A DNA stretch of 64,000 nucleotides from Lachnospiraceae bacterium (GCA_910574715.1 CAJTCH010000013.1:1-64000); one strand, 5' to 3'. Counted from the first letter of the stretch, positions 17,889-28,426 are shown. The notes: generated from the sequence alone by a model not told the origin. Numbers and translations: made by a program.

Positions 17889-18425
17889 TTATACAAGCTC
17901 AATCAGAACTTCCATCGCAGCGTCACCTTTGCGCTGTCCGATCTTAACGATTCTTGTATAACCACCGTGACGGTTCTCATACTTCGGTGCAATCTCATCG
18001 AAAAGCTTCGCAACAAGGTCTACATCCTTCGTATTCTTCTTTCTTCCTGCCTGAGCTGTCGGCACTTCCTTAACCGGATACAGAACCTTGAGCATCTGGC
18101 GGCGGGCATGCAGCCTGCTTGGCTGATCCTTCTTGATCTTCTTCTCTACTTCATCGTATACGGTAACCTTCTTGCCGTCTACAACCTCTTTGACCCTCTT
18201 GCCGTCCTTGTCCTTGCGGGCAACCTTAGCTTTTACAGTCACTTCGTCGTAGTTATCTCTTTCCTTCACAGCCAGGGCGATCAGATGCTCTGCAATCTTG
18301 CGGATCTCTTTTGCCTTCGTTTCTGTGGTAACGATCTTACCGCGGTAGATCAACGCTGTTACCTGGTTTCTCAACAATGCTTTTCTCTGGCTGGATGTCC
18401 TGCCGAGCTTTCTATATTTTGCCAT
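17889..18425 (-). CDS. rplQ: 50S ribosomal protein L17
   Basis: A 178-residue L17, last gene of the cluster. The start [20 protein letters not shown] and the C-terminal [19 protein letters not shown] blocks are diagnostic. L17 is normally about 115-130 residues; here about 50 extra residues rich in Lys, Val and Asp ([20 protein letters not shown] and on to about residue 120) are inserted in the middle, as in other cluster XIVa Clostridia. L17 sits near the peptide exit tunnel. It is separated from rpoA by 93 bases that hold degenerate repeats. Confidence 0.97.
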   Translation of the reverse strand: MAKYRKLGRTSSQRKALLRNQVTALIYRGKIVTTETKAKEIRKIAEHLIALAVKERDNYDEVTVKAKVARKDKDGKRVKEVVDGKKVTVYDEVEKKIKKDQPSRLHARRQMLKVLYPVKEVPTAQAGRKKNTKDVDLVAKLFDEIAPKYENRHGGYTRIVKIGQRKGDAAMEVLIELV

Positions 18426-18518
18426 TATTCTAATCCTCCATCTATAACACTTGGTTATGCTTCTTCGGGCTTACTAGCCAAATGCTCCGTCATGCTCTTT
18501 GGGCTTACTGGCGGACTT

Positions 18519-19478
18519 CTATTCTTCTCCTCTGCTTAATCCTAAGCCTAATTCATCTAACTTCGCAAGCACTTCCTCTAAGGACTTCCGTCCGAGATTA
18601 CGCACCTTCATCATATCTTCCGGTGTCCGGTTCGTAAGCTCCTCCACCGTATTGATCCCCGCTCTCTTCAAGCAATTGTAAGAACGAACGGACAACTCTA
18701 ATTCGTCAATGCTCATCTCAAGGACTTTTTCCTTCTCGTCATCCTCTTTCTCGATCATGACCTCTGCAGCCTGAGCCACTTCAGACAAGTCGATAAAAAG
18801 TTTCAGATGCTCGCTTAATACCTTCGCGGCAAGGCTGACCGCCTCATCCGGAAGCAAAGTACCATTGGTATATACGTCTAATGTTAATTTGTCAAAATCT
18901 GTAATCTGCCCAACACGTGTATTCTCAACCATAAGGTTTACGCGTTCCACCGGGGTGTAAATAGAATCGATCGGAATCACCGCGATCGGCAATTCATCAT
19001 TCTTATTCTTATCGGAGCTTACATAGCCCCTGCCCTTTGTGATGGTCAGTTCCATATATAACTTGCTGTCAGCCCCGCCGTTCAATGTAGCGATGACCGT
19101 CTCCGGATTCATGATCTCAATATCCTGGTCCACCTGGATATCTGCCGCCGTAACAACTCCTTCTCCTTCAAATTCGATATAAGCTGTCTTAGGCTCATCC
19201 GTCTCAGATGTATTCTTAATAGCCAGCGACTTAAGATTCATGATAATCTCAGTAACATCTTCTTTAACACCCGGAATAGAACTGAACTCATGAAGAACGC
19301 CGTCAATCTTCACCTGGCTGATCGCAGCTCCCGGCAAAGATGAAAGCATGATTCTTCTCAGAGAATTCCCTAATGTCGTACCATAACCTCTCTCAAGGGG
19401 TTCTACAACAAATCTTCCATACTTCTTATCTTCCGAAATCTCAGTTATCTCAATATTGGGTTTATTAAAATCAAACAC
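18519..19478 (-). CDS. rpoA: RNA polymerase alpha subunit
   Basis: A 319-residue protein. The N-terminal assembly domain has [20 protein letters not shown], and the C-terminal domain that contacts DNA and activators has [19 protein letters not shown] and [15 protein letters not shown], joined by an acidic linker ([10 protein letters not shown]). I chose GTG 19478 (encoding [14 protein letters not shown]) because AGGAGG lies eight bases before it; an in-frame GTG three codons upstream overlaps that site. Confidence 0.98.
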   Translation of the reverse strand: MFDFNKPNIEITEISEDKKYGRFVVEPLERGYGTTLGNSLRRIMLSSLPGAAISQVKIDGVLHEFSSIPGVKEDVTEIIMNLKSLAIKNTSETDEPKTAYIEFEGEGVVTAADIQVDQDIEIMNPETVIATLNGGADSKLYMELTITKGRGYVSSDKNKNDELPIAVIPIDSIYTPVERVNLMVENTRVGQITDFDKLTLDVYTNGTLLPDEAVSLAAKVLSEHLKLFIDLSEVAQAAEVMIEKEDDEKEKVLEMSIDELELSVRSYNCLKRAGINTVEELTNRTPEDMMKVRNLGRKSLEEVLAKLDELGLGLSRGEE

Positions 19479-19508
19479 TAAGTCCACCTCCTGTGGTGTT
19501 AAGGGTTA

Positions 19509-20102
19509 TTATTTAGAATACAACTCGACGATTAACATCTCATCTACAGGAACATCGATCACTTCACGCCTTGGAAGCTCCTTCACCGTTCCCTTGAGGT
19601 TCTCAAGGTCAGCCTCTAACCACTCTGGAACCAAGCGTCCTCCTGTAACCTCTACGATCTCTTTGTATCTTGGAGAGCTTTTGTGTTTTTCCTTAATTTC
19701 GATAACGTCGCCTGCCTTGATCAGGTAAGACGGAATGTTGATCTGCTTGCCGTTTACCATGATGTGCTTATGGTCAACGATCTGTCTTGCCTCGCGTCTC
19801 GTTCTCGCAAAGCCAAGACGGAACACTACGTTATCCAGTCTTGACTCGAGCAGTCTCATCAGGTTCTCACCTGTCATACCGCTCATGCGCTGTGCCTTCT
19901 CGAAGTAATTTCTGAAAGGCTTCTCTAATACTCCGTAGATAAATTTTGCTTTCTGCTTCTCACGCAGCTGGAGACCATACTCGCTCATTTTTCTATTGGA
20001 TCTCTTTAACTGTCTGTTAGACTTCTTGTCAATTCCCAAATATACCGGGTCCATACCGAGAGATCTGCATCTTTTAAGGACCGGAACTCTATTAACTGCC
20101 AT
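19509..20102 (-). CDS. rpsD: 30S ribosomal protein S4
   Basis: A 197-residue S4: [20 protein letters not shown] at the start, the S4 RNA-binding domain [20 protein letters not shown] with [18 protein letters not shown], and the [23 protein letters not shown] end. It nucleates 30S assembly on 16S rRNA. It lacks the four-Cys zinc site of some S4 proteins. Confidence 0.98.
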   Translation of the reverse strand: MAVNRVPVLKRCRSLGMDPVYLGIDKKSNRQLKRSNRKMSEYGLQLREKQKAKFIYGVLEKPFRNYFEKAQRMSGMTGENLMRLLESRLDNVVFRLGFARTRREARQIVDHKHIMVNGKQINIPSYLIKAGDVIEIKEKHKSSPRYKEIVEVTGGRLVPEWLEADLENLKGTVKELPRREVIDVPVDEMLIVELYSK

Positions 20103-20160
20103 GTTATGCTTTCCTCCTAAATTTTTCGAATTACCTTGCGGATGTTCTTCTCTTAGCGTA

Positions 20161-20232
20161 GATACTCCTCATTATATTCGGAGTATCCGCTTTCCTACCA
20201 GGCTCGAAAATACCTCGCCAGGTACTCAATGC
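20161..20232. repeat. Two-hairpin spacer element, copy A (rpsD-rpsK)
   Basis: Hairpin 1 is GATACTCC, 11-base loop, GGAGTATC (20161-20187). Hairpin 2 follows directly (20189-20232), with arms GCTTTCCTACC and GGTACTCAATGC around the core AGGCTCGAAAATACCTCGCC. The layout matches copies B and C while the stem bases differ and still pair. Confidence 0.6.
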
Positions 20233-20251
20233 GTCGCTAACCTTTTTATGC

Positions 20252-20647
20252 CTATACTCTCCTCCGCTTCGGTGGACGGCAACCATTGTGCGGTACCGGA
20301 GTAACATCCTTGATACTTGTCACATCAATTCCACATGCCTGAAGTGCACGGATTGCTGCTTCTCTACCTGAACCTGGTCCCTTAACCATAACATCTACTG
20401 ATTTCAAACCATGTACCAATGCTGCCTTAGCTGCTGTCTCAGCCGCCATCTGCGCTGCATAAGGGGTAGATTTCCTTGAACCTCTAAATCCCAGACCGCC
20501 TGCACTCGCCCATGAAAGAGCATTACCCTGTGCATCTGTCAATGTAACGATCGTGTTATTAAAAGATGACTGGATATGTGCTTGTCCGCGTTCAACGTTT
20601 TTCTTGACACGCTTTTTTGTCACTTTCTTTGTAACTTTCTTTGCCAT
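20252..20647 (-). CDS. rpsK: 30S ribosomal protein S11
   Basis: A 131-residue S11 with a basic N terminus ([20 protein letters not shown]), the [20 protein letters not shown] block, [20 protein letters not shown], and the C-terminal [18 protein letters not shown] signature. It forms part of the platform near the mRNA exit. It is flanked on both sides by spacers carrying the two-hairpin element. Confidence 0.98.
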   Translation of the reverse strand: MAKKVTKKVTKKRVKKNVERGQAHIQSSFNNTIVTLTDAQGNALSWASAGGLGFRGSRKSTPYAAQMAAETAAKAALVHGLKSVDVMVKGPGSGREAAIRALQACGIDVTSIKDVTPVPHNGCRPPKRRRV

Positions 20648-20694
20648 AATAAAACTAACCTACTCTTTCCTTTTTGTTTTTGTTAATTAAGGTA

Positions 20695-20765
20695 GTTCTT
20701 CTCGCTTTGCTCGAAGAACGGCTTAAGACCTAAGCTCGAAAAAACCTCGCTAAGTTCTTAATGCC
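20695..20765. repeat. Two-hairpin spacer element, copy B (rpsK-rpsM)
   Basis: Hairpin 1 is GTTCTTC, 11-base loop, GAAGAAC (20695-20719). Hairpin 2 (20720-20765) runs from GGCTTAAG to CTTAATGCC around the core AAGCTCGAAAAAACCTCGCT. An extra core half (CCTCGCTAAGTG) follows at once. Confidence 0.65.
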
Positions 20766-20777
20766 TCGCTAAGTGCT

Positions 20778-21146
20778 CTACTTCTTTTTATTAGCCACTG
20801 TTCTCTTCGGACCTTTTCTGGTTCTTGCGTTGGTCTTGGTCTTCTGACCGCGAACCGGGAGACCTTTTCTGTGACGGATACCTCTGTAGCATCCGATCTC
20901 CTGCAACCTCTTGATGTTCAGAGCGATCTCCCTTCTAAGATCACCTTCCACCGTCTGGGTCTCATCGATTACTGCACTGATCTTCTTAACATCATCGTCT
21001 GTAAGATCTCTGCAGCGAATGTCAGGACTTACTCCTGCCTCTGCTAAGATACGGTTAGAACTCGCTCTTCCGATTCCATAGATATAAGTTAATCCGATCT
21101 CAACACGTTTGTCTCTTGGTAAATCTACACCTGCAATACGAGCCAT
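20778..21146 (-). CDS. rpsM: 30S ribosomal protein S13
   Basis: A 122-residue S13: [20 protein letters not shown] at the start, [19 protein letters not shown] helix-turn, and the basic tail [20 protein letters not shown] that reaches into the decoding region. It belongs to the alpha operon with rpmJ, rpsK, rpsD, rpoA and rplQ. The 241-base gap to rpmJ upstream holds several short hairpins (AGGCATG..CATGCCC, CACAC..GTGTG, GGCTATCAGCC) but no gene. Confidence 0.98.
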   Translation of the reverse strand: MARIAGVDLPRDKRVEIGLTYIYGIGRASSNRILAEAGVSPDIRCRDLTDDDVKKISAVIDETQTVEGDLRREIALNIKRLQEIGCYRGIRHRKGLPVRGQKTKTNARTRKGPKRTVANKKK

Positions 21147-21387
21147 GTGAATTTTCCTCCATTTTCTTTACATTATCGTCTTTAATAGGGACTTTCGTCC
21201 AGGCATGTTTCGGTATCATGCCCTTTCCGGCCACCGCGCCAGGATGTTTCCTCTGGCTGCTGGTAAATGACAGGCCGGCATTAGAAGCAATATACGAAGG
21301 ACATACACCGGCTACAGGTGCTCCTTGTATATTAAATAGTCTACACACATCCTGGTGTGTCGGCTATCAGCCGCCTAATTTAGTTCA

Positions 21388-21501
21388 TTACCCTTGGCGC
21401 TGCTTATGCTTCGGGTTCTCGCAGATTATGCGAACGCTTCCTTTTCTCTTAATTACTTTGCATTTTTCGCAAATTGGTTTTACTGATGATCTAACCTTCA
21501 C
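21388..21501 (-). CDS. rpmJ: 50S ribosomal protein L36
   Basis: A 37-codon gene with GTG start at 21501 behind [25 protein letters not shown], then [17 protein letters not shown]. The Cys-x2-Cys...Cys-x4-His zinc ribbon of L36 is complete. It lies between infA and rpsM as in other Firmicutes. Confidence 0.97.
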   Translation of the reverse strand: MKVRSSVKPICEKCKVIKRKGSVRIICENPKHKQRQG

Positions 21502-21625
21502 GTCAAATCCTCCTTTCATCCATTGCTCTGCCTACATGTCCGCGGCGCATACCAAGCACTAAAATTGCAATCTATATCCCTGTAAATGAATATATTTTCA
21601 CAAATGCCCAGAAACACGCTTATAT

Positions 21626-21655
21626 ATTATAGCACCACCTGTCAACCAAAGTCAA
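21626..21655 (-). promoter_or_regulatory. Internal promoter before rpmJ (alpha operon)
   Basis: Minus strand TTGACT (21650-21655), 18-base spacer, perfect TATAAT (21626-21631), in the gap between infA and rpmJ. It would let the alpha operon be made separately from the S10-spc transcript. Confidence 0.6.
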
Positions 21656-21700
21656 TAGACAATTTATAATTCTTTTCATACGAAACAGATAAGCAACCCC

Positions 21701-21919
21701 CTACTTATCTCTCCAGATAATCCTCCCCTTAGACAGATCGTACGGTGATAACTCCAGCGTCACCTTATCTCCCGGCAGGATCTTGATGAAATTCATTCTT
21801 AACTTTCCGCTGATATGTGCGAGCACCTGGTGCCCGTTCTCCAGCTCTACCTGGAACATTGCATTCGGCAATTTCTCTACTACGGTTCCTTCGATTTCGA
21901 TTACGTCAGCTTTTGACAT
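21701..21919 (-). CDS. infA: Translation initiation factor IF-1
   Basis: A 72-residue OB-fold protein: [40 protein letters not shown], and the [14 protein letters not shown] end. It binds the 30S A site during initiation. It follows the KOW gene by one base, and its 3' side carries the internal promoter for rpmJ. Confidence 0.98.
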   Translation of the reverse strand: MSKADVIEIEGTVVEKLPNAMFQVELENGHQVLAHISGKLRMNFIKILPGDKVTLELSPYDLSKGRIIWRDK

Positions 21920-21920
21920 C

Positions 21921-22175
21921 TTAATATTCCTCCATCTTTACTATCTTCCTAATAGCTATATCATCAGCCCCGGCAATATCATACTCTCTGCAGATAACCT
22001 GCACATGCTTCTTTTTCTTCTTCTTTAGATTCTTAAGCGTTCTAATACTGCCGTCCGCTAAATATACATATGCGTCGTCAACCTCAATTATAACATAAAC
22101 TTTTCCTATGTCATGGCCTGCCTTCGATCTTGCAAGCATCCCGGCCTTAAATCTCTCCATACCGCATCCATCCAT
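21921..22175 (-). CDS. KOW domain RNA-binding protein (L14e-like)
   Basis: An 84-residue protein with a KOW fold ([20 protein letters not shown]) and a Lys-rich loop ([12 protein letters not shown]). Proteins of this kind, resembling archaeal/eukaryal L14e, lie between map and infA in many Clostridia and probably bind RNA or the ribosome. The start is uncertain: ATG 22175 overlaps no strong ribosome binding site, and an internal Met six codons in (MERFKAGML) may be used instead. It starts two bases after the map stop codon. Confidence 0.85.
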   Translation of the reverse strand: MDGCGMERFKAGMLARSKAGHDIGKVYVIIEVDDAYVYLADGSIRTLKNLKKKKKKHVQVICREYDIAGADDIAIRKIVKMEEY

Positions 22176-22177
22176 AA

Positions 22178-22939
22178 TTATGATTCCTGATTCAGCGTCA
22201 GCAGCACCGGCTCTTCCTTCGTGATGAGGACCGTATTCTCATAATGCGCGGACAGGCTGCGGTCCCGGGTTACGACCGTCCATTCGTCGTCTAACCAGTC
22301 AACCTCCCAGGTCCCCCTGTTGATCATAGGCTCTATTGCAAGAGTCATCCCGGCTTTCAGCTTGACACCTCTTCTGTTCATCTTATAATTCGGTATCTCC
22401 GGCGCCTCGTGCAATGCAGTACCTATCCCGTGCCCGCACAGATCCCTGACTACTCCAAACCCGTGGCTTACGGCATGACTGTCAATCGCTGCTGATATAT
22501 CAAATAGATAATTGCCTTCTTTTGCATATTTTATACCTTCAAAGAAGCATTCTCTCGTAACACGTATCAATTCCTCTGCTTCTTTGCTGATCGCTCCGAT
22601 GCCATGAGTTCTAGCGGCATCGGAATGATATCCCTTATAGATCACACCTGCATCCAGGCTTACGATATCTCCGTCCCTTAAGATCCTGTGCTTATCAGGA
22701 ATTCCATGGACAACCTCCTCATTCACCGACACACAGATCGACGCCGGGTATCCCCTGTAATCAAGGAAGGATGGGATACATCCATAACTTCTGATGATCT
22801 CTTCTCCCAGCCTGTCTATGTCCAGTGTGCTCATTCCCGGATGCAGAGCCTTTCCCAATTCATTATGGACAATCTCCAATATACGCCCGGCTTCCTTCAT
22901 AAGTTCGATCTCTCTCGCCGATTTGATAGTGATTGCCAT
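22178..22939 (-). CDS. map: Methionine aminopeptidase, type I
   Basis: A 253-residue enzyme that removes the first methionine from new proteins. The five metal ligands are visible: Asp in VSLDAGVIYKGYHSDAARTH (two Asp), His in LCGHGIGTALHEAPEIPN, and Glu in AIEPMINRG and in the C-terminal YENTVLITKEEP. The ICVSVNEEVVHGIPDKH block is also typical. It is in the usual place between adk and infA. Confidence 0.98.
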   Translation of the reverse strand: MAITIKSAREIELMKEAGRILEIVHNELGKALHPGMSTLDIDRLGEEIIRSYGCIPSFLDYRGYPASICVSVNEEVVHGIPDKHRILRDGDIVSLDAGVIYKGYHSDAARTHGIGAISKEAEELIRVTRECFFEGIKYAKEGNYLFDISAAIDSHAVSHGFGVVRDLCGHGIGTALHEAPEIPNYKMNRRGVKLKAGMTLAIEPMINRGTWEVDWLDDEWTVVTRDRSLSAHYENTVLITKEEPVLLTLNQES

Positions 22940-22945
22940 CGCTTC

Positions 22946-23590
22946 CTACTCCCCCAATATATCCACGATCGCCTGGAACACGTCATTGATATCGATCGTA
23001 CCGTCAACCGTCTTAAGAATACCCGCATTCGTGTAGTAATCGATCAACGGCTGAGTCTGCTCGTGATAAACTCCGAGGCGCTTCTTAACTGTCTCCGGCT
23101 TATCATCATCACGAAGAATCAGCTCCTTGCCGCATGCATCGCAGATCCCTTCCGTCTTAGTCGGCGCATATTCCAGATGATATGTAGCCCCGCAGCCCAC
23201 GCACGCACGGCGTCCGGACATACGGTGCACGATATTCTCATCTGGAACATCTACGTCGATGGCATAATCCATCTTCTCTCCGATTGCCGCCAGCGCCTTA
23301 TCAAGCGCCTCAGCCTGCGGGATCGTCCTTGGAAAACCATCCAGCACATAGCCGTTCGTGCAGTCGTCTTGTTTTACCCTGTCAACCACAAGGTCCACTA
23401 CCAGCTCGTCCGGAACCAGAAGCCCCTGATCCATGTATGTCTTCGCCTTATTGCCAAGCTCTGTTCCATTCTTAATATTCGCCCTGAAAATATCGCCGGT
23501 TGAGATATGAGGAATACTGTACTTCGCAGCAATCTTCTTCGCCTGAGTTCCCTTGCCCGCTCCAGGGGCGCCTAACATAATAATCTTCAT
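22946..23590 (-). CDS. adk: Adenylate kinase
   Basis: A 214-residue long-lid adenylate kinase. The P-loop is [15 protein letters not shown], the AMP site [11 protein letters not shown], and the [13 protein letters not shown] block is complete. The lid carries a four-Cys zinc site (CVGCG and CDACG) as in Gram-positive enzymes. It balances ATP, ADP and AMP. It sits between secY and map. Confidence 0.98.
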   Translation of the reverse strand: MKIIMLGAPGAGKGTQAKKIAAKYSIPHISTGDIFRANIKNGTELGNKAKTYMDQGLLVPDELVVDLVVDRVKQDDCTNGYVLDGFPRTIPQAEALDKALAAIGEKMDYAIDVDVPDENIVHRMSGRRACVGCGATYHLEYAPTKTEGICDACGKELILRDDDKPETVKKRLGVYHEQTQPLIDYYTNAGILKTVDGTIDINDVFQAIVDILGE

Positions 23591-23658
23591 ATGGCTCTTC
23601 CTCCTCTTCGCCTATATAGCAGTTTAACCCGCGAAAATATTCCCGCGAGTTGAAACTG

Positions 23659-24975
23659 TTAACTATTCAAAAATCCTTTATAATTACGCACTAGCATCTG
23701 TGATTCAACCTGTTTCATCGTCTCTAATACAACGCTGACAATAATGATCAGGGAAGTTCCTCCGAAGGATACACTTGCTCCAACCCAACCGTTAAACAGG
23801 ATAGGAACGATCTGGATCACGATCAGGCCGCATGCACCGATAAAGATCACGTAATTCAATATCTTAGTCAGATACTCAACCGTTGGTTTCCCAGGACGGA
23901 TACCCGGAACGAATCCTCCGCTCTTCTTCATATTATTAGCAATCTCCAACGGATTGAATGTAATAGAAGTATAGAAATACGCGAAGAACACAGTCAGAAT
24001 AATATATACGATCAACCCCCAGGTATACTTGATCTGTTCCGGATTACACCAGTTGCTCTGATTCAATCCGTTTAAGATCTCTCCGCCGATGCCGCCTCCC
24101 CCGTCTTTGCCAAGGAAAGAAGCAATAATGATCGGAAACTGCATCAAGGATGATGAGAAGATGATAGGAATTACTCCGGCAGTATTGACCTTAAGTGGAA
24201 TGTTGGAAGTACGCCCTCCATACATCCTTCTGCCTGCCATCTTCTGTGAATAGGATACCGCTATCCTTCTCTCTCCTCCCTGCAGGATCACTACGAACAC
24301 TACCAGGAGAATAATGATCGCCAATATAATAATAACTGCCAGACCGGCAGATGCAATCGGCTTATCCTTCACAAACTGCTCGAACAATGATGTCATGTCG
24401 CTCGGTATTCTTGAGACGATATTGATCACCAGGACGATAGAGATACCGTTGCCAACACCCTTGCTGGTGATCTGCTCACCGATCCACATCAGGAACGCAG
24501 AGCCCGCGGTAAGCGTCAGAACTACAATCGCCGCATTTACGAAATTAAAATCTACCAGAAGACCCTGACGTCCGAAACCTACGGCCATGGCCGTTGATTC
24601 AAACAATGCCAGACCTACGGTAAGGTAACGTGTGATCGCTACGATCTTCTTCCTTCCATCCTCTCCTTCTTTCTGCATCTCCTCTAACTTAGGGATTGCA
24701 ATCGTAAGAAGCTGCATGATGATGGAAGACGTGATATATGGCGTGATACTCAGCGCAAAGACTGACATCTGCTCAAAAGAGCCACCAGTGAAAGCGTTAA
24801 ACAGATTAAACGCCTCACCAGTGTTCTGTGCGAAAAAGTCCTTGATATAGCTGGAATTCACGCCAGGTGTTGGTAACTGTGAACCGATTCGGATCACAAT
24901 CAACATCAGGAATGTGTAGCCGATCTTTTTTCGGATGTCTTTAATCTGAAATGCCTTCCGAAATGTCTCTAACAT
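23659..24975 (-). CDS. secY: Preprotein translocase channel SecY
   Basis: A 438-residue, ten-helix membrane protein: FRKAFQIKDIRKKIGYTFLM at the start, the plug/pore region near PGVNSSYIKDF, VALFESTAMAVGF, and the cytoplasmic loops ending in NMKKSGGFVPGIRPGKPT, where SecA and the ribosome dock. The start ATG overlaps the rplO stop (TAATG). Confidence 0.98.
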   Translation of the reverse strand: MLETFRKAFQIKDIRKKIGYTFLMLIVIRIGSQLPTPGVNSSYIKDFFAQNTGEAFNLFNAFTGGSFEQMSVFALSITPYITSSIIMQLLTIAIPKLEEMQKEGEDGRKKIVAITRYLTVGLALFESTAMAVGFGRQGLLVDFNFVNAAIVVLTLTAGSAFLMWIGEQITSKGVGNGISIVLVINIVSRIPSDMTSLFEQFVKDKPIASAGLAVIIILAIIILLVVFVVILQGGERRIAVSYSQKMAGRRMYGGRTSNIPLKVNTAGVIPIIFSSSLMQFPIIIASFLGKDGGGGIGGEILNGLNQSNWCNPEQIKYTWGLIVYIILTVFFAYFYTSITFNPLEIANNMKKSGGFVPGIRPGKPTVEYLTKILNYVIFIGACGLIVIQIVPILFNGWVGASVSFGGTSLIIIVSVVLETMKQVESQMLVRNYKGFLNS

Positions 24976-25415
24976 TAGATCACCTCTGCTTTTCCACCTA
25001 CAGCCTCAATCTTTTCTACAGCGCTTTTGCTGAATGCATTGGCCTGTACAGTCAGTTTCTTCGTCAATTCACCGTTTCCAAGGATCTTAACACCATCTCT
25101 CGGATTCTTAACGATTCCCTGTTCCAGCAGCGTCTCTACAGATACAACTGCATCATTATCAAACACTTCGAGAGCGCTAATATTAATACCAACGATTGTC
25201 TTAGAATTCCTGTTCGTGAAGCCTCTCTTTGGAATTCTTCTATATAACGGCATCTGACCGCCTTCGAAACCTGGCCTTGTTGCTCCTGAACGAGCTTTCT
25301 GACCCTTGTGTCCCTTACCGGCTGTCTTGCCATTACCAGAACCGTGTCCACGTCCTCTTCTGAAATTATCACTCTGTTTTGCTCCGTCAGCAGGTCTTAA
25401 GTTTGATAAATCCAT
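24975..25415 (-). CDS. rplO: 50S ribosomal protein L15
   Basis: A 146-residue L15 with the Gly/Arg-rich N-terminal extension ([20 protein letters not shown]), the [17 protein letters not shown] block and a C-terminal globular domain. It binds 23S rRNA late in 50S assembly. Its stop overlaps the secY start. Confidence 0.98.
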   Translation of the reverse strand: MDLSNLRPADGAKQSDNFRRGRGHGSGNGKTAGKGHKGQKARSGATRPGFEGGQMPLYRRIPKRGFTNRNSKTIVGINISALEVFDNDAVVSVETLLEQGIVKNPRDGVKILGNGELTKKLTVQANAFSKSAVEKIEAVGGKAEVI

Positions 25416-25444
25416 TGTGACACCTCCTTATCCGATTATTTGAA

Positions 25445-25624
25445 CTATACTTCTTCTACTTTTACCAGGTGCTGAACCTGTTTTACCATACCTCTGGTTG
25501 CTGCATTATCCGGCAGTTCAACTGTCTTGTTAAGCTTTCTTAAGCCTAATGCTTCTACAGTCTTCTTATGCTTTGGTACAGCACCGATCGTGGATTTTAC
25601 TAACGTAATTCTCAAATTTGCCAT
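25445..25624 (-). CDS. rpmD: 50S ribosomal protein L30
   Basis: A 59-residue L30 starting at ATG 25624: [20 protein letters not shown], then [20 protein letters not shown] and a [12 protein letters not shown] end. The KSxIG and LGLRKLxxTV blocks are diagnostic. It fits the rpsE-rpmD-rplO order. Confidence 0.97.
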   Translation of the reverse strand: MANLRITLVKSTIGAVPKHKKTVEALGLRKLNKTVELPDNAATRGMVKQVQHLVKVEEV

Positions 25625-25638
25625 CTGAATCCGCCTCC

Positions 25639-26148
25639 TTAGCCTAAGATCTCTTCAACAGATTTACCGCGAAGTCTGGCTACTTCATCCGGAGTCTTGA
25701 TCTCACGTAATCCGGCGATCGTAGCAAGAACAACGTTCTGCTTATTGTTAGAACCAAGTGATTTGGTACGGATGTTCTTGATTCCAGCCATCTCGATCAC
25801 GGCACGCGCCGGACCTCCGGCGATCACACCAGTACCTTCCGGAGCCTTCTTAAGCAATACGGAAGCGCCTCCGAATTTGCCGGTAAAATCATGTGTAATA
25901 CTATCATTATCATCCAATGCAACAGTGATCATGTTCTTTGCCGCATCTTCTTTTCCCTTACGGATTGCTTCTGGAATCTCAGTAGCCTTTCCTAAGCCTG
26001 CACCAACATGGCCATTACCATCGCCAACAACTACTAAAGCTGTGAATCTCATATTACGGCCACCCTTAACAACTTTGGTTACACGCTTAATTGACACTAC
26101 TTTCTCGTTTAACTCTAATGAACCAGCATCAATACGTTCTTGTTTCAT
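25639..26148 (-). CDS. rpsE: 30S ribosomal protein S5
   Basis: A 169-residue S5. The dsRNA-binding N-terminal domain has [20 protein letters not shown] and [20 protein letters not shown]; the C-terminal domain has [20 protein letters not shown] and [13 protein letters not shown]. It helps decoding accuracy. Confidence 0.98.
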   Translation of the reverse strand: MKQERIDAGSLELNEKVVSIKRVTKVVKGGRNMRFTALVVVGDGNGHVGAGLGKATEIPEAIRKGKEDAAKNMITVALDDNDSITHDFTGKFGGASVLLKKAPEGTGVIAGGPARAVIEMAGIKNIRTKSLGSNNKQNVVLATIAGLREIKTPDEVARLRGKSVEEILG

Positions 26149-26163
26149 GTGTAGCTCCTCCTT

Positions 26164-26532
26164 CTAGAAATTCAACCCAGCTTCTCTAGCTGCGTCTGCT
26201 AATGCCTGAATCTTTCCATGGTATATAAAGCCGCCTCTGTCAAAGACAACATCCTTAATACCCTTCTCGATTGCCTTCTCGGCAATCACTTTTCCTAAAT
26301 ATGCTGCTGCATCAACGTTGTTAGTCTTTTCTAAGTTCGCCTTCACGTCTTTCTGAAGAGTGGAAGCGGAAACCAGAGTATTTCCAACTGTATCGTCAAT
26401 AATTTGAGCATACATATGATTATTGCTTCTAAACACAGCCAAACGCGGGCATGCGGTTGTACCGCTCAAACGATTGCGTATTCTTCTGTGCTTTTTAACG
26501 CGAACTTCGCTTCTTGATTTTTTGCTAACCAT
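26164..26532 (-). CDS. rplR: 50S ribosomal protein L18
   Basis: A 122-residue L18 with a basic N terminus ([20 protein letters not shown]), the [19 protein letters not shown] block and the [20 protein letters not shown] end. It binds 5S rRNA. I chose ATG 26532, nine bases after AGGAG; a GTG two codons upstream is possible. Confidence 0.97.
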   Translation of the reverse strand: MVSKKSRSEVRVKKHRRIRNRLSGTTACPRLAVFRSNNHMYAQIIDDTVGNTLVSASTLQKDVKANLEKTNNVDAAAYLGKVIAEKAIEKGIKDVVFDRGGFIYHGKIQALADAAREAGLNF

Positions 26533-26549
26533 TTTCACACTCTCCTTAC

Positions 26550-27092
26550 TTATTTCTTACCAGTCTTACCAACTTTACGTCTGATTACTTCATCAGCATA
26601 CTTGATACCCTTGCCCTTATATGGCTCCGGTCTTCTCTTGTCTCTGATCTCAGCTGCGTATTGGCCTACTTTTTCTTTATTGATACCTTTAACGACGATC
26701 TTGTTCTGTCCTTCTACGACAGTCTCAACACCTTCCGGATCTGTCATTTCAACTGGGTGAGAGTAACCAAGGTTCAATGTAAGCTTGTTTCCGGACTTCG
26801 CGGCCCTGTAACCTACACCGTTAACCTCCAGAACCTTCTGGTAACCTTCTGTAACACCGACAACCATGTTGTTCACCAGTGTTCTTGTCAGGCCGTGAAG
26901 AGATTTCATCTTCTTCAAGTCATTCGGTCTTGTTACAACTACTGTATCGCCTTCCACCTTAACTTCCATCTCAATCGGAAGCTCTCTTTCAAGAGTTCCT
27001 TTCGGACCCTTTACGGTTATCTTATTATTCTCTGCAATCTCAACGGTAACTCCTGCTGGAATTGCAACCGGCAGTCTTCCTATACGTGACAT
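26550..27092 (-). CDS. rplF: 50S ribosomal protein L6
   Basis: A 180-residue L6 with [33 protein letters not shown], and the C-terminal [19 protein letters not shown] signature. It lies at the base of the L7/L12 stalk. The spacer to rpsH upstream carries two-hairpin copy C. Confidence 0.98.
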   Translation of the reverse strand: MSRIGRLPVAIPAGVTVEIAENNKITVKGPKGTLERELPIEMEVKVEGDTVVVTRPNDLKKMKSLHGLTRTLVNNMVVGVTEGYQKVLEVNGVGYRAAKSGNKLTLNLGYSHPVEMTDPEGVETVVEGQNKIVVKGINKEKVGQYAAEIRDKRRPEPYKGKGIKYADEVIRRKVGKTGKK

Positions 27093-27163
27093 ACCTGTAT
27101 CCTCCTTAACTTAGATTCTCGGAGCAGATGCTAATGTCTGCTCTGTTTTCAGTATTAAATGAA

Positions 27164-27250
27164 GTTCTCTTCGCATTCGCTCAGAGAACGGCTTATTTTC
27201 TAAGTTCATTCAGCGCACCCTACGCTTGAATTCACTAAGAAAATAATGCC
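27164..27250. repeat. Two-hairpin spacer element, copy C (rplF-rpsH)
   Basis: Hairpin 1 is GTTCTCT, 12-base loop, AGAGAAC (27164-27189). Hairpin 2 (27190-27250) is a 61-base imperfect palindrome from GGCTTATTTTCT to AAGAAAATAATGCC with CGCTTGAATTCACT opposite AAGTTCATTCAGCG. It ends at the rpsH stop codon. Confidence 0.65.
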
Positions 27251-27651
27251 TACCAAATATAACACAGCACCTCTCCGCCAACGCCGAGCTTTCTTGCTTC
27301 TTTGTCTGTGATCACACCTGCATTGGTAGAAATGATCGCCGTGCCAAGTCCGCCGAATACCTTCGGTACATCAGCGCTTCCTGCGTATACACGAAGTCCT
27401 GGCTTGGATATTCTCTTAAGACCTGTGATAACTTTTTCATTCTTGTCCGCACCGTATTTTAATACGATGTGAATTGTCTTGAATACTCCGTCTTCTACGA
27501 TTTCATAATTCTCGATGTAACCTTCGTCCAGTAAGATATTTGCTATTGCAAGCTTCATCTTGGAAGACGGTACATCTACTGTATCATGTTTAGCAGTATT
27601 AGCATTACGGATTCTTGTAAGCATATCTGCGATTGGATCACTCATAGTCAT
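27250..27651 (-). CDS. rpsH: 30S ribosomal protein S8
   Basis: A 133-residue S8: [20 protein letters not shown] at the start and the C-terminal [20 protein letters not shown], then GGEVLCYIW. It binds the central domain of 16S rRNA. Two Met codons are close together (27651 and 27645); the first sits ten bases after GGAGG. Confidence 0.98.
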   Translation of the reverse strand: MTMSDPIADMLTRIRNANTAKHDTVDVPSSKMKLAIANILLDEGYIENYEIVEDGVFKTIHIVLKYGADKNEKVITGLKRISKPGLRVYAGSADVPKVFGGLGTAIISTNAGVITDKEARKLGVGGEVLCYIW

Positions 27652-27666
27652 GATTTCTTTTCCTCC

Positions 27667-27852
27667 TTACCAACTTGCTTTCTTAACTCCTGGAATCTGT
27701 CCTTTATATGCTAATTCGCGGAAGCAAACACGGCAGATTCCATATTTTCTCAAATATGCATGTGGACGTCCGCAAATCCTGCAGCGGTTGTATTCTCTGG
27801 TGGAGAATTTCTGCTTACGCTGCTGCTTGATCTTCATTGCTGTTTTAGCCAT
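27667..27852 (-). CDS. rpsZ: 30S ribosomal protein S14, zinc-binding type Z
   Basis: A 61-residue S14 with both Cys pairs of the zinc form ([20 protein letters not shown]) and the [18 protein letters not shown] end. The C+ form replaces the longer Cys-less S14 when zinc is available; here it is the copy in the ribosomal cluster. Confidence 0.98.
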   Translation of the reverse strand: MAKTAMKIKQQRKQKFSTREYNRCRICGRPHAYLRKYGICRVCFRELAYKGQIPGVKKASW

Positions 27853-27863
27853 AATTTACCTCC

Positions 27864-28403
27864 CTACTTTGCAAACGGCATATTGAACTGCCGAAGCAAT
27901 TCACGAGCCTCTTCGTCTGTCTTTGCCGTTGTAACAAATATGATATCCATACCTCTTACCTTGTCGATCTTGTCATACTCGATCTCAGGGAAGATCAGCT
28001 GCTCCTTGATACCAAGAGCATAGTTGCCTCTTCCGTCGAATGCGTTAGGATTCACTCCTCGGAAGTCACGTACACGCGGTAAGGAAAGGTTGATCAGACG
28101 GTCAACGAACTCATACATCTTCTCGCCTCTTAAGGTAACCTTACATCCGATTGACATTCCTTCTCTTAACTTGAAGTTAGCAACTGACTTCTTTGCCTTA
28201 CAGATAACAGCCTTCTGTCCTGTGATCCTTTCAAGATCAGCAACCGCTGAATCCAACAGCTTCGCATTATCCTTTGCCTCGCCGACGCCCATGTTGATCA
28301 CAACCTTGTCGAGCTTCGGCACTTCCATGATATTTTTATAACCGAACTTTTTATTCATCGCGTCAACGATTTCGTTCTGGTATTGTTCTTTCAGTCTACT
28401 CAA
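27864..28403 (-). CDS. rplE: 50S ribosomal protein L5
   Basis: A 179-residue L5: [40 protein letters not shown], and [20 protein letters not shown]. It binds 5S rRNA and contacts the P-site tRNA. The start is TTG at 28403, behind AGGAGGG. Confidence 0.98.
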   Translation of the reverse strand: MSRLKEQYQNEIVDAMNKKFGYKNIMEVPKLDKVVINMGVGEAKDNAKLLDSAVADLERITGQKAVICKAKKSVANFKLREGMSIGCKVTLRGEKMYEFVDRLINLSLPRVRDFRGVNPNAFDGRGNYALGIKEQLIFPEIEYDKIDKVRGMDIIFVTTAKTDEEARELLRQFNMPFAK

Positions 28404-28426
28404 AGCACTGGCCCTCCTTCCTCAGA

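Noticed and set aside
21100..21348. Minus-strand 82-codon frame in the rpsM-rpmJ gap
   Set aside because: It overlaps the rpsM start in another frame, has no ribosome binding site and crosses several hairpins.
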